This document shows positions 25,516 to 33,418 of a DNA stretch of 33,418 nucleotides, piece after piece. The DNA comes from Candidatus Baldrarchaeota archaeon (lineage in GTDB: Archaea; Asgardarchaeota; Baldrarchaeia; Baldrarchaeales; DXJG01), in contig DXJG01000005.1 in the NCBI GenBank assembly GCA_019056805.1, forward strand, positions 1 through 33,418. Reading direction: 5' to 3'. The position numbers and the translations under genes are program-made. The notes beneath the pieces are model-generated. The model was not told the origin of the DNA and did not search any database. It saw nothing but the letters and a program-made list of their open reading frames with translations. Numbering within the stretch: the stretch's first letter is position 1; the number at the start of each line of letters is the position of its first letter.

Positions 25516-26427
25516 TTAATCAAATTTAGTTATTTTCTCTGTAAACCACTTAGGGTCAAAAGGTTTTAAATCTTCGTATCCTTGTCCTGTACCAATAAAT
25601 AGTATAGGTTTTCCAGTTATGTAAGAAATTGAGAGAGCTGCGCCTCCCTTTACATCTGCGTCAACTTTTGTTAATACGGACCCGCTAATTTCTACAGCTT
25701 CATTGAACTTTTCAGCCTGCACCAAAGCATCATTGCCAGCTAATGCGTCACCTACAAAAATCGTGAGATCAGGTTCAGCTACTCTTACTATTTTTTTCAT
25801 TTCATCCATTAAATTCTTATCTGTTTGCGCCCTACCAGCAGTATCGATTAAAACTACGTCAATGCCTCGAGCTTTAGCGTGATTAATAGCGTCAAATGCA
25901 ACAGCAGCAGCATCTGACCCGTATTTATGTTTTATAACACGAACGCCAATATTTTTAGCATGTTTTTCTAATTGCTCTATGGAACCAGCTCTAAAAGTAT
26001 CACTTGCAGCTAATACAACACTATAACCCTTTTTCTTCAGAAGATAAGCTAACTTAGCTATTGTCGTTGTTTTTCCAGTTCCATTAAAACCTACAAAAAC
26101 TATTACAGTAGGTTCTCCTCGCTTCTTTTTTTCCTCTATAATCTTAAAAACATCAATTTCTTCTTTGGGAGTTAATATTCCCATGATAGAATCTTTTATC
26201 GCATTGGCAACAACTTTTTTAGTATTTTCAAGTAAACCTACTTTTTGCCCTAGTAGAGATTTTTTAACGTCCTCAGCAATTTTTTCCGCAACTGGTAATG
26301 CTACATCACTACTAAGTAAGGCAAGTTTAAGATCCCATAAAGCATCCTCTAATCTCTTTTCTGTCAATGTTTTCTTGCTAATTTTTTCTGTAAAATTTTT
26401 TAGACTTTCCTTTAACTTCTCTAACAT
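25516..26427 (-). CDS. ftsY: signal recognition particle receptor FtsY
   Basis: A 303-residue SRP receptor GTPase. The N domain is a four-helix segment ([17 protein letters not shown]...[14 protein letters not shown]); the G domain has [10 protein letters not shown] (P-loop), [32 protein letters not shown] and [14 protein letters not shown]. The ATG at 26427 is chosen; AGGTGT lies just upstream and covers the alternative GTG. The long acidic N-terminal extension of some homologues is absent. Confidence 0.95.
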   Translation of the reverse strand: MLEKLKESLKNFTEKISKKTLTEKRLEDALWDLKLALLSSDVALPVAEKIAEDVKKSLLGQKVGLLENTKKVVANAIKDSIMGILTPKEEIDVFKIIEEKKKRGEPTVIVFVGFNGTGKTTTIAKLAYLLKKKGYSVVLAASDTFRAGSIEQLEKHAKNIGVRVIKHKYGSDAAAVAFDAINHAKARGIDVVLIDTAGRAQTDKNLMDEMKKIVRVAEPDLTIFVGDALAGNDALVQAEKFNEAVEISGSVLTKVDADVKGGAALSISYITGKPILFIGTGQGYEDLKPFDPKWFTEKITKFD

Positions 26428-26449
26428 CAATGACACCTGAAAAATAGGT

Positions 26450-26875
26450 TTACTTGGTTCTCTGGCTTAATTGGTTTAATTGGTTTTGAATATTTTCAAG
26501 TTTAGTGACTATTTGGTCGAGTAGTTTTCTTCTTTCGGTTAAAACCTCTTGTACTTCTCCTAGTCTTTCTTCGAGTAGTTTTTGAGCGTCTTCTAAGGTT
26601 TTTTCAGCAGCAACGTCGGCGCCCAGATGAATTATGACTTTATCTGGATCTGTAAGTTTGGCTTTTATGAAGGTTCTTGACCCTACTGGAATAAGAATTT
26701 CTTCTCTTCCTTCGCCTTTGCGTATGTTTTCGATAGTAGTCATGGTGAGTGTTAACTGCTCTAAATATGAAGTTAAAACATTAATTTCTCTTTGTAGAGA
26801 TTCAGCCTGTGACCTAAACCAATTATATTCAAAAATCAGTCTTTGCATAACTTTTTCTGCGTTTTCTTTAGACAA
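26450..26875 (-). CDS. pfdA: prefoldin alpha subunit
   Basis: A 141-residue subunit of the hexameric prefoldin chaperone. It has two coiled-coil arms (about 1-45 and 90-138) around a central beta region ([31 protein letters not shown]). TTG start at 26875 with AGGGGGAT upstream. It lies between L18a and ftsY, as in many archaea. Confidence 0.93.
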   Translation of the reverse strand: MSKENAEKVMQRLIFEYNWFRSQAESLQREINVLTSYLEQLTLTMTTIENIRKGEGREEILIPVGSRTFIKAKLTDPDKVIIHLGADVAAEKTLEDAQKLLEERLGEVQEVLTERRKLLDQIVTKLENIQNQLNQLSQRTK

Positions 26876-26889
26876 TGATAAAATCCCCC

Positions 26890-27132
26890 TTAATGTAGAC
26901 CTAAAATACTTCTAATTAAAACGGATTTAACTTCCTCTGGCTTGATCTCTTTAATTTCTAGTATTTTAATATCCTTTCTCTTTACTTTATGATTACTTCC
27001 AACCTCTGAAAGAGCTATTTCAAGAGCATCCTCTGGCTTTAATGCTCTTACCTCTTTAGAAAAACGTATTTTCATCAAATTTTTCTTATATTCCCCAATA
27101 ATCCTATATATTTTAACTTCCGAAGTCGTCAT
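26890..27132 (-). CDS. rpl18a: ribosomal protein L18a (LX)
   Basis: An 80-residue archaeal LX protein: VKIYRIIGEYKKN strand, EVRALKPEDALEIALSEVGSNH helix and the KRKDIKILEIKEI strand are characteristic. ATG at 27132 after AGGGGGAA. It is encoded between eIF6 and prefoldin alpha, its usual place. Confidence 0.9.
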   Translation of the reverse strand: MTTSEVKIYRIIGEYKKNLMKIRFSKEVRALKPEDALEIALSEVGSNHKVKRKDIKILEIKEIKPEEVKSVLIRSILGLH

Positions 27133-27150
27133 CGTTATTCCCCCTTTAAG

Positions 27151-27816
27151 TTATACGTCTAATGCTCTTTCTATTCTTAAAAGTTCGGGACCTGTTGTTG
27201 GAAGCCCGGTAGCAGCACCATAGGAGTTTGCTATCATTCCAGCACCTACGAATGGTCCGCCATGATTTACAGTTCCAATGTCCACAGGAACTTTAAGTAC
27301 GGAACTGAGCCATTCTAGTTCTTCATCTGAAGCCATAGGATGAACAATAGCGCCTTTATTTGTAGCAACGCTCATAGAACCTACAAGTGGCAACCTATAA
27401 ATTTTACCGCATACCACTTCAACATCCAAAACATCTTCAATAACTTTAATAGCTTTTCGTTCAATCCCTGGATGCGCAACAACCCCTTTATCATTAGCTA
27501 AAATAATATTGCCCAGGGCTGTCATTTTACTTGGTACTCTTTCGACGACGACCCCAAGTTCTTTCTTTAAAAAATTAATTTCACTATCTAAGGTAAAATA
27601 AGGAACTAAAATTCCATTAGAATTTCCAACAGCGAAAACACCAATAATAGGGCTATCTGCAATTTTAGCTTTTAAAATAGGGACTTTAAATACATCTTCT
27701 AATTTTTCTAGGGTTTTTTGATGAAGATCGAAACGAACTAAAACATATTTATCGGTTGCAATAGCATAAACACCAAGATTTGGATTGCCGTTAAAATTTA
27801 TTCGGACGATAACCAA
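27151..27816 (-). CDS. eif6: translation initiation factor eIF6
   Basis: A 221-residue anti-association factor for the large ribosomal subunit. The fivefold pentein repeats are visible (for example NPNLGVYAIATDKYVLV, SPIIGVFAVGNSNGILVP, LGNIILANDKGVVAHP, VGSMSVATNKGAIVHP, VGAGMIANSYGAATG). TTG start at 27816 with GAGGTGAT, which overlaps the L31e stop codon region. Confidence 0.95.
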   Translation of the reverse strand: MVIVRINFNGNPNLGVYAIATDKYVLVRFDLHQKTLEKLEDVFKVPILKAKIADSPIIGVFAVGNSNGILVPYFTLDSEINFLKKELGVVVERVPSKMTALGNIILANDKGVVAHPGIERKAIKVIEDVLDVEVVCGKIYRLPLVGSMSVATNKGAIVHPMASDEELEWLSSVLKVPVDIGTVNHGGPFVGAGMIANSYGAATGLPTTGPELLRIERALDV

Positions 27817-27820
27817 GAAA

Positions 27821-28126
27821 TCACCTCTCCGCCAAGAAAACCTTAACAGTCCCCTCCCTATCTTTAACTACTCTCACTCTTATTTTGCGGGGAGGTGATT
27901 GAATACCTCTCTCCCAAATTTTCTCGTTAACTTCAGAATCAATAATAATTTTCTCGGGTTTCATGTGTCTTTCAATAAATTGTCTGAGAATTCGAATAGC
28001 TTTAGCTGCTCTTTTTTGCCTAGGTGTGTAGATGAATTTTTTAGCTAAGGGAATAACATATATTCGTTCTTCAACTATTTCTTCTGGAACTTCTTCTTTA
28101 CTTACTTCTTCCTCTTCTAATGCCAT
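27821..28126 (-). CDS. rpl31e: ribosomal protein L31e
   Basis: A 101-residue L31e. It has an acidic N-terminal extension of about 20 residues, then the conserved YVIPLAKKFIYTPRQKRAAKAIRILRQFI core and a C-terminal RKIRVRVVKDREGTVKVFLAE. ATG at 28126 after GGAGGA. The stop lies four bases before the eIF6 start. Confidence 0.93.
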   Translation of the reverse strand: MALEEEEVSKEEVPEEIVEERIYVIPLAKKFIYTPRQKRAAKAIRILRQFIERHMKPEKIIIDSEVNEKIWERGIQSPPRKIRVRVVKDREGTVKVFLAER

Positions 28127-28139
28127 GAAGTATCCTCCT

Positions 28140-28295
28140 CTATGGTTTTATTTTTCTATTTCTCCAAGATCTTCTCTTAGGATGAGTACGAACTTTACCT
28201 TTAGTGCGAACAATAATCCATGTGGGAACACTTCTATTTTCTTTAAGAGCAGATGCAAGTCTAAGTTTTTTGCCTAAAGGTTTATTTCTAGCCAA
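28140..28295 (-). CDS. rpl39e: ribosomal protein L39e
   Basis: A 51-residue basic protein read directly from the gap between PDCD5 and L31e. It begins [16 protein letters not shown] and ends [15 protein letters not shown], both diagnostic of L39e, which lines the ribosome exit tunnel. The TTG at 28295 is the start: GAGGGTGA is five bases upstream and the length then equals the family norm; an ATG four codons earlier is less likely. Confidence 0.92.
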   Translation of the reverse strand: MARNKPLGKKLRLASALKENRSVPTWIIVRTKGKVRTHPKRRSWRNRKIKP

Positions 28296-28306
28296 AGGTT
28301 TCACCC

Positions 28307-28639
28307 TCATCTAAATTTTATTTTCGTTTCTCTTCGTCCCCCTTGAACTCTTTTAAGGATTGTTTTAAATTGTTCATCTGTAAGAGGGATAGGAAGTCTT
28401 CCTGCTTGAGCTAATCTTATTAATTCTAATTCTAATCTTTCTGCAAATTCAGGTCTAACCATCTTTATACGAGCAAGCCTTTCTCTAGCCTCTGGGGACA
28501 GTATTCTTCTAAGTATAGCTTGTTTTTGTACTTCAAGCTGCCTTTTCATCTCTTCCCTTCTCTGCGCCTCCGCTATCTGTCTCTGCAATTCCAATAGTTT
28601 CCTTCTTTGTATCTCCTCTAGTTCTTCGTCCTCAGACAA
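28307..28639 (-). CDS. PDCD5/TFAR19-like DNA-binding protein
   Basis: A 110-residue homologue of eukaryotic PDCD5. An acidic start ([10 protein letters not shown]) leads into a long basic helix with [32 protein letters not shown] and the [13 protein letters not shown] core bundle. The TTG at 28639 is preferred, as GGAGATGG lies upstream and the protein begins MSEDEE; earlier TTG codons fall into that site. It is always found with S19e in archaea. Its cellular role is not settled. Confidence 0.9.
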   Translation of the reverse strand: MSEDEELEEIQRRKLLELQRQIAEAQRREEMKRQLEVQKQAILRRILSPEARERLARIKMVRPEFAERLELELIRLAQAGRLPIPLTDEQFKTILKRVQGGRRETKIKFR

Positions 28640-28659
28640 CAATACCATCTCCAAGATAA

Positions 28660-29112
28660 TTAATACTTCTTAAGTTCTGGTATTTCTTTTTGAAGTTTAA
28701 GCTTTACTTCATATGCCATCCTATCAAGGAAAGACCTACCAAGTGGAGTAAGTCTCCTGCCAGTTTTATCGACTTTTTCAACTAGTTTAGCTTCTTCCAA
28801 TTGTTGAAGAATCTTTCTAATAATTGTTCCACTGCCTTTTCTAAAATGTTCTGGTCTTACGCCTCTCTTTTTCCTGCCACCATACGCAGTTCTCAGTCTT
28901 GAAACACCAACTGGACCATGAACATAAAGCTTTCTTAAAACAGATGCACATCTAATATACCACCAATCGGGATCAGTAGGTGGATTTTCCTTGTGCACTC
29001 CGGTTTTAACGTATGATGCCCATTCTGGAGGCTTAATTTTGTCACTTTTCTTTAATTCTTCTGCTACTCTCTTAATTAACATATCTGCAGGAACATCGAA
29101 TACCGTTGCCAT
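28660..29112 (-). CDS. rps19e: ribosomal protein S19e
   Basis: A 150-residue S19e, needed for small-subunit maturation. Typical motifs are [59 protein letters not shown] and [22 protein letters not shown] at 29112 after AGGAGAG; the frame is open seven codons further without support. Confidence 0.95.
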   Translation of the reverse strand: MATVFDVPADMLIKRVAEELKKSDKIKPPEWASYVKTGVHKENPPTDPDWWYIRCASVLRKLYVHGPVGVSRLRTAYGGRKKRGVRPEHFRKGSGTIIRKILQQLEEAKLVEKVDKTGRRLTPLGRSFLDRMAYEVKLKLQKEIPELKKY

Positions 29113-29173
29113 GCTTAATACTCTCCTAAACATTCGTACCAGAAGACGATAGTAACGCAGACATCAAATATAA

Positions 29174-29461
29174 TTATTCCTTAAAAACCTTTCTTCCAAC
29201 TAAAGGGGAAACAAGTATGAAATTTCTGCCTCTAACCTCAACAAGCTTCGCATTAACGAGCTCAGCAACTTTTCTAGCCAATTCAAATCTATCTCCATAA
29301 GATAAAGCGGAACGTAAAATCTTAACTTTAATTACACTCGTTATCTCAAGATTCTTCTTAATTTCCTTTATCAAACCCTCAGTAATACCAGCCTTTCCAA
29401 TTCTAATAGTCGCTGGTCCATGTCGAACCTTACTAATCAATGAATCAATCCTTTTCTGCAT
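29174..29461 (-). CDS. YhbY/CRM-domain RNA-binding protein
   Basis: A 95-residue single CRM domain, thought to bind rRNA precursors during ribosome assembly. It shows the IRIGKAGITEGLIKEIKKNLE stretch with the GxxG-like turn region and the VKILRSAL strand. ATG at 29461 follows GGTGGGTGGT; the start lies inside the end of the RNase P gene (17-base overlap), so the two are translationally coupled. Confidence 0.88.
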   Translation of the reverse strand: MQKRIDSLISKVRHGPATIRIGKAGITEGLIKEIKKNLEITSVIKVKILRSALSYGDRFELARKVAELVNAKLVEVRGRNFILVSPLVGRKVFKE

Positions 29462-29786
29462 TTCTACCACCCACCTTATACGGATAACGCATCTGCCTTC
29501 CACACTTCAAACATGTAACCACGACGTGAGGAAACCTATTTGTACGAAGCCTAACCCTACAATTAACACCTGGAACAAGGAAAGATTTACAATATTTACA
29601 AATTCTACGCTTCAACCACCAAGGAATTCTAACCCTACATTTCATACCAATTTTACGAGCTAGATCAACGTATCGTTGAGCTAAATCAGGATACTGCTTG
29701 TAGATTTTATCTGCCATTTCCAGTAGAAGCTCAATCCGTTGTCGAGCAATATCTTTAACAAGTAATTGATCCAACTTTCTCCTCAA
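29445..29786 (-). CDS. rnp4: RNase P protein component 4 (Rpp21)
   Basis: A 113-residue protein subunit of RNase P, which trims tRNA 5' ends. N-terminal helices (RQRIELLLEMADKIYKQYPDLAQRYVDLARKI) precede a zinc ribbon with C-x2-C (ICKYCK) and C-x2-C (TCLKCG). TTG at 29786 is chosen over a GTG three codons earlier, because AGGTGTG then serves as ribosome binding site. It is the first gene of the minus-strand superoperon. Confidence 0.92.
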   Translation of the reverse strand: MRRKLDQLLVKDIARQRIELLLEMADKIYKQYPDLAQRYVDLARKIGMKCRVRIPWWLKRRICKYCKSFLVPGVNCRVRLRTNRFPHVVVTCLKCGRQMRYPYKVGGRNAEKD

Positions 29787-29907
29787 TAAACACACCTATA
29801 GGTAAAGTCTTGAAATATTAATATAACCATGTTGATACAAATTAGTCGCTAATCTCCATAATTATATTGAATTAGATACTTAATAACAAGGTTGTGGTGA
29901 AGACTAT

Positions 29908-30774
29908 ATGAAAAATTACGATGAGATTTTAAAATCATTCTATGAGGTGTTTGGATTTCCTGAAGACCCTCGATCAAAATTAGGGTCTCAAAGATATGAA
30001 AAAGCTATTAAAAAATTTCAAGTCATCGTGGAACATGAATGGTTTAAAAACCTTATTCAAAAGAAGGAAAAAATCAGAATTTTAGAGATATGTAGTGGAA
30101 TGGGCATTGGAGGAGTTGCCTTAGCCAAAGTTATAAGTGGAAAGAATATCAATGTAAATTTAATTCTTACGGATCTCCGAGACAACGCTCTTAAAGTAGC
30201 TAAAGAATGGGGATACAAAGAACTTGGAAAAGAAATACAAATAATCAAAGTTGATGCTAAAGAAATTCATACACTTAAAACAAAAGTTGATGTCATTTTA
30301 ATGTACGGTCTCTCTGCTCCACATTTCAGTCCATGGGACATGGTCCGTCTCTTAGCATCTGCAAGCGAAATCCTTGTAGATGATGGCCTCATGATTATGG
30401 AAGAAGGAGATAGAATCTATAGAATATTCTACCAGCGAGGCTACAAAGAAGTACTTCCTGAAAGAGTAGACGAGGAAAAAATGGTAATTTCGGCACATGT
30501 AGGCTATGATATGATAAAAGGAGTCTTTAACCGAGCAGTAATGGATTTGGTAAGTAGATCAAAACCAGTAATTCTAGAAGCTTATTTCTGGGGACTAGCA
30601 GAGCTGATGACATTTACATGGTTATTCTTCGAAGATATAGATTTTATAAAAGACCCAGAAGGAAATACTACACAAGGATTTATAATAGCGATAAAACCAC
30701 GACGAAAAATACCACCTAGCGCCCTTGTAAAAAATCCAAAAATCCTAAGAGATGTCAGAGAAAAAGAACACTAA
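29908..30774 (+). CDS. class I SAM-dependent methyltransferase
   Basis: A 288-residue protein with a Rossmann methyltransferase core: motif I ILEICSGMGIGGVALA (about 58-73), an acidic motif II end (LILTDLRDNAL), KVDAKEIH, and DVILMYGLSAPHFSPWD in the motif IV position. An N-terminal helical region and a long C-terminal half probably select the substrate, which I cannot name. ATG at 29908 after GGTGGTGA. It stands alone, divergent from the superoperon. Confidence 0.8.
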   Translation: MKNYDEILKSFYEVFGFPEDPRSKLGSQRYEKAIKKFQVIVEHEWFKNLIQKKEKIRILEICSGMGIGGVALAKVISGKNINVNLILTDLRDNALKVAKEWGYKELGKEIQIIKVDAKEIHTLKTKVDVILMYGLSAPHFSPWDMVRLLASASEILVDDGLMIMEEGDRIYRIFYQRGYKEVLPERVDEEKMVISAHVGYDMIKGVFNRAVMDLVSRSKPVILEAYFWGLAELMTFTWLFFEDIDFIKDPEGNTTQGFIIAIKPRRKIPPSALVKNPKILRDVREKEH

Positions 30775-30930
30775 AAATATATAGAACTCTAGTATTTCCC
30801 TTTTGTACTCCCAATAATATTCTTCTTCAAAAACTTTAATAATTAAAGTAGTTAAAAGTTGCTACAAATGGAAAAAGTAACCATATAAAATTTCTAAGAG
30901 TATTTTTACCCCTAAGGTATTCAGACCTTC

Positions 30931-31506
30931 TTATGATAATGATTCCGACTGATATCTTAAAATTACCTCACATACTTTATCACCCATACTTCTCCTTTTG
31001 GTGCAGTAATATTTGACGTTTTTATTTATTCCGTCTATCAATCCTATATCATATTTTTCAATTGAAGCACACATTTCCGGTGTCCAACCTTTCTTATCTT
31101 TCCACAAACATTTTGTCGCATGAATTATTATTTCATCGTTGTCTTCTTTTACTATGCGACTTTTTATCCCGAAAATACAATTCATAGCCATTAATGCAAC
31201 CGCGCATCCATGCAAATTTCTCTCTATTTTCAATACCTTAACAATTTCGTCTGCATGATTTACACCCCAATCGTACATTAGTTTCCCCAATTTTTTCTTA
31301 TCTTCCTTGTTTAGCATATTAAAAACATCTTTGAAAAGCCTGCCAACTCCGCTTGCACTTTTCTTCCATCTGATTCTTGCAGGTATCATATCATGCTTTA
31401 CCATGAATTCTATTAGTTTGCTTCTGAGTTTCATCCCTTCATCTCCCATTTCTAAATTAATTTCGTAACTAATCGATAAATATCCTTTTATCCCGAAAAT
31501 ATCCAT
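30931..31506 (-). CDS. L-2-amino-thiazoline-4-carboxylate hydrolase-like protein
   Basis: A 191-residue helical protein. The last third (HATKCLW, PEMCASIEKYDIGLIDGINKNVKYYCTKRRSMGDKVCEVILRY) follows the ATC-hydrolase family pattern of a Cys in the middle, a 'G.N....TR.M..G...C.' ending, and charged helices before it. The reaction is named for a bacterial enzyme; many archaeal relatives are probably small-molecule sensors. The ATG at 31506 has no strong ribosome binding site. No neighbour points to a pathway. Confidence 0.5.
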   Translation of the reverse strand: MDIFGIKGYLSISYEINLEMGDEGMKLRSKLIEFMVKHDMIPARIRWKKSASGVGRLFKDVFNMLNKEDKKKLGKLMYDWGVNHADEIVKVLKIERNLHGCAVALMAMNCIFGIKSRIVKEDNDEIIIHATKCLWKDKKGWTPEMCASIEKYDIGLIDGINKNVKYYCTKRRSMGDKVCEVILRYQSESLS

Positions 31507-31881
31507 TTCTTCTAACAACTATTTTACGAAGTTTTGTTCGTTTTAATTTTTTATCTGGAGTTAAAAAGAAATGTTGTAAGTCAAATTAAAATACAAAATA
31601 TTATGACTAGAGAGTTAAAGAACTTTCGCAAAGAAAATATCAAATTAATAGGCAGCCTCACCGAAAAATATTCTTAACTTCAATTAAAAATAGATAAATA
31701 GATGAGAAAATCTGATTAGAGAAGCGATATATTACCAAACAAGGTTAACGTATTTTGTTTCAACTCAGATAGAAACTCAAACTCAATATTTTTTATTTTT
31801 CTTCTGCCAACAATAAGTTAACAGAATTATTTCAGTAAACTATTTAACCTTGTATTTCTGAAAACTACAAGGTGTAAAAAC
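31507..31881. other. intergenic region, nothing recognised
   Basis: About 375 AT-rich bases between two divergent genes. It must hold both promoters. I see no gene, RNA motif or clear repeat. Confidence 0.4.
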
Positions 31882-32592
31882 ATGCTTATTTTCATATTGG
31901 CAGAATCATCGCTGGAAACGATACCACCAGAGTTAAGGCAATATAAGGCAATTAAACAACAAGCAATAAAGAGAAGAAAGCGGCCAGGAGAACTATTACT
32001 TGACGCATCGCGACACCACTACTACATGAGAAAGTTAGAAGATGTTGAAAAGAGGGGGAGACCGGACATAGTCCACATAACATTACTCAACATACTTGGA
32101 ACTCCCCTAAACAAAGAGGGACTCCTACAAACCTATGTACATACAATAAACGACAAGGTCCTATATATAGATCCAAAAACAAGACTGCCAAAAAATTACA
32201 ACCGCTTCGTAGGATTAATGGAACAACTATTCGCAAAGAGAAAAGTACCACCAAGGGGTCCTCCACTAATAAAATTAAGAACAAAGACATTAGAAGAACT
32301 CCTAAAAGAAATAAACCCAACTATCACAGCAATTTTTACAGAAAAGGGCGAACCTGTAGAACTTATACAATTAATGAAAGAACTATCCCAACATGAAAAA
32401 TTAGCAGTAATAGTAGGAGGATTCCCGCATGGAACATTCAAAGAAAGACACCTACAATTAGCCGACTTTAAAGTATCAATAGATCCAGAACCCTTAGAAG
32501 CATGGACAGTAGCATCGAGAATAATATACGCCTACGAAACAGCAATAAACCTACCAAAAACAAGAATAAACAAACTAAAACAAACAAAATAG
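31882..32592 (+). CDS. nep1: Nep1 16S rRNA pseudouridine N1-methyltransferase
   Basis: A 236-residue SPOUT-class methyltransferase (Emg1/Nep1) that methylates a pseudouridine of 16S rRNA and helps assemble the small subunit. Diagnostic stretches are LLDASRHHYYMRKL, GRPDIVHITLLNILGTPLNK, LPKNYNRFVGLMEQLF, and the SAM-binding knot loop VIVGGFPHGTF. ATG at 31882 after AAGGTG. Confidence 0.93.
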   Translation: MLIFILAESSLETIPPELRQYKAIKQQAIKRRKRPGELLLDASRHHYYMRKLEDVEKRGRPDIVHITLLNILGTPLNKEGLLQTYVHTINDKVLYIDPKTRLPKNYNRFVGLMEQLFAKRKVPPRGPPLIKLRTKTLEELLKEINPTITAIFTEKGEPVELIQLMKELSQHEKLAVIVGGFPHGTFKERHLQLADFKVSIDPEPLEAWTVASRIIYAYETAINLPKTRINKLKQTK

Positions 32593-32702
32593 GATACCTC
32601 TAATTTTAACAAGCTTTCAAATCATCTTAAAGAACTTCACCATAACATTATCTACATAATACACAACATATTTTATCTAGGGCAAACTGAGTTAAAGGAG
32701 CG

Positions 32703-33418
32703 ATGCAATGGATGGAGAATTTTCTATACTGGGTTGGATGCATGGCATCCTACCGTGTAAAAGAAATCGCTAAAAATACAATAAAAATTTTAAAACATAC
32801 GCAAGTTCGTTTTGAAATGCTTGGAAACGATGAGGGATGTTGCGGATCAGTATTAATAAGAATTGGAATGCTAGATGAAGCAAGGAAACTTGCGAAACAA
32901 ATCGCAACCACTTTGAAAAAGAAAAACATAAACACGATTATAACTTCATGTGCAGGCTGTTACAGAACCTTTGCAAAAGATTACCAAGAACTTCTCGACA
33001 TTGAAACACCTTTTACAGTCTTTCATATTTCCCAGTTCCTTGCAAATCTAATAAACAATGGAAAATTGTCTATTTCGAATTTACCACCACTATCAGTTAC
33101 TTATCACGATCCTTGTCACCTCGGCAGACACATGGAAATCTTCAATGAACCTCGCCAAGTCATCAAAGCATTCAATACAGAAATCATCGAAATGAAAAAT
33201 TCCCTTATGAACTCTAATTGCTGTGGAGCAGGTGGAGGATTAATGAGCATATATCGAGAACTCGCAACAGCAATTGCAGAAGACAGACTAAACGAAGCAC
33301 TAGAAACAGGAACAAAACATTTGATTACAACATGTCCATTTTGCGTATACAATCTAAGAAAAACAGCAGAGAACCTAAACATACCCATACAAGTGATGGA
33401 CCTCACAGAATTTATCAT
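32703..33418 (+). CDS. CCG-domain Fe-S protein (HdrB/GlpC/LutA-like), cut at the right edge
   Basis: An open frame with no stop before the window ends; at least 238 residues. It holds two cysteine-rich CCG domains: the first with C in WVGCM, then GCCGS and CAGC; the second with HDPCHLGR, NCCGAGGG and CPFC. Such domains bind an unusual Fe-S cluster in heterodisulfide reductase HdrB/HdrD, GlpC and LutA. No ferredoxin domain precedes it, so it is the HdrB/LutA kind. The start is ATG 32703 or, at better distance from GGAG, ATG 32712. Partner subunits would lie beyond the edge. Confidence 0.88.
   Translation, partial: MQWMENFLYWVGCMASYRVKEIAKNTIKILKHTQVRFEMLGNDEGCCGSVLIRIGMLDEARKLAKQIATTLKKKNINTIITSCAGCYRTFAKDYQELLDIETPFTVFHISQFLANLINNGKLSISNLPPLSVTYHDPCHLGRHMEIFNEPRQVIKAFNTEIIEMKNSLMNSNCCGAGGGLMSIYRELATAIAEDRLNEALETGTKHLITTCPFCVYNLRKTAENLNIPIQVMDLTEFI

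Noticed and set aside
33116..33418. A minus-strand open frame at the right edge
   Set aside because: It is the antisense shadow of the CCG-domain gene, whose cysteine motifs are clear on the plus strand.

Overview
The window looks like a piece of the chromosome of an AT-rich, probably thermophilic archaeon, most likely from the TACK/Thermoproteota side. Archaeal hallmarks are eukaryote-type ribosomal proteins (P1/L12, P0/L10, S19e, L31e, L39e, L18a), eIF6, prefoldin alpha, RNase P protein 4, Nep1, PDCD5 and an Spt5-type NusG. All three tRNA genes have two short introns each. FtsZ is present. Starts are often TTG or GTG behind GGTG-type ribosome binding sites. I cannot place the organism more precisely from this sequence.

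Left third (1-12.5 kb): a metabolic island. A glycyl radical enzyme is followed by a TrpB2-like PLP enzyme that lacks residues needed for tryptophan synthesis, cotranscribed with a small DUF6917-like protein. Divergent from these lie a 156-residue protein of unknown function, an FAD-dependent oxidoreductase with a cysteine cluster, an Nramp-fold transporter without the metal-binding motifs, a DUF6282 amidohydrolase-like protein and both ETF subunits. An acyl-CoA dehydrogenase converges on the ETF genes. Together they suggest uptake and anaerobic breakdown of a small organic, possibly nitrogen-containing compound, with electrons passed to ETF. The substrate is unknown.

Middle (12.8-19.9 kb): tRNA-Leu(GAG), tRNA-Thr(CGT) and tRNA-Arg(TCT), each with a canonical anticodon-loop intron plus a second D-arm intron. 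Between the first two is a tight four-gene operon (degenerate KaiC/RecA-like protein, two roadblock-like proteins, and a roughly seven-helix membrane protein interrupted by a frameshift at a C6 run) that looks like an undescribed signalling module. It is followed by an isolated GC-rich palindromic element that may be a small RNA or a 16-codon gene. Then come thiL, a radical SAM/HhH protein and a DUF434/DUF5616 protein.

Right (19.9-29.8 kb, all minus strand): a long translation/secretion/division superoperon in the order rnp4, YhbY-like, S19e, PDCD5, L39e, L31e, eIF6, L18a, prefoldin alpha, ftsY, argF, ftsZ, secE, spt5, L11, L1, L10, L12. SecE and L39e are short genes read here directly from the sequence. 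The right end (29.9-33.4 kb) holds a methyltransferase, an ATC-hydrolase-like protein, Nep1, and a CCG-domain Fe-S protein cut by the window edge.
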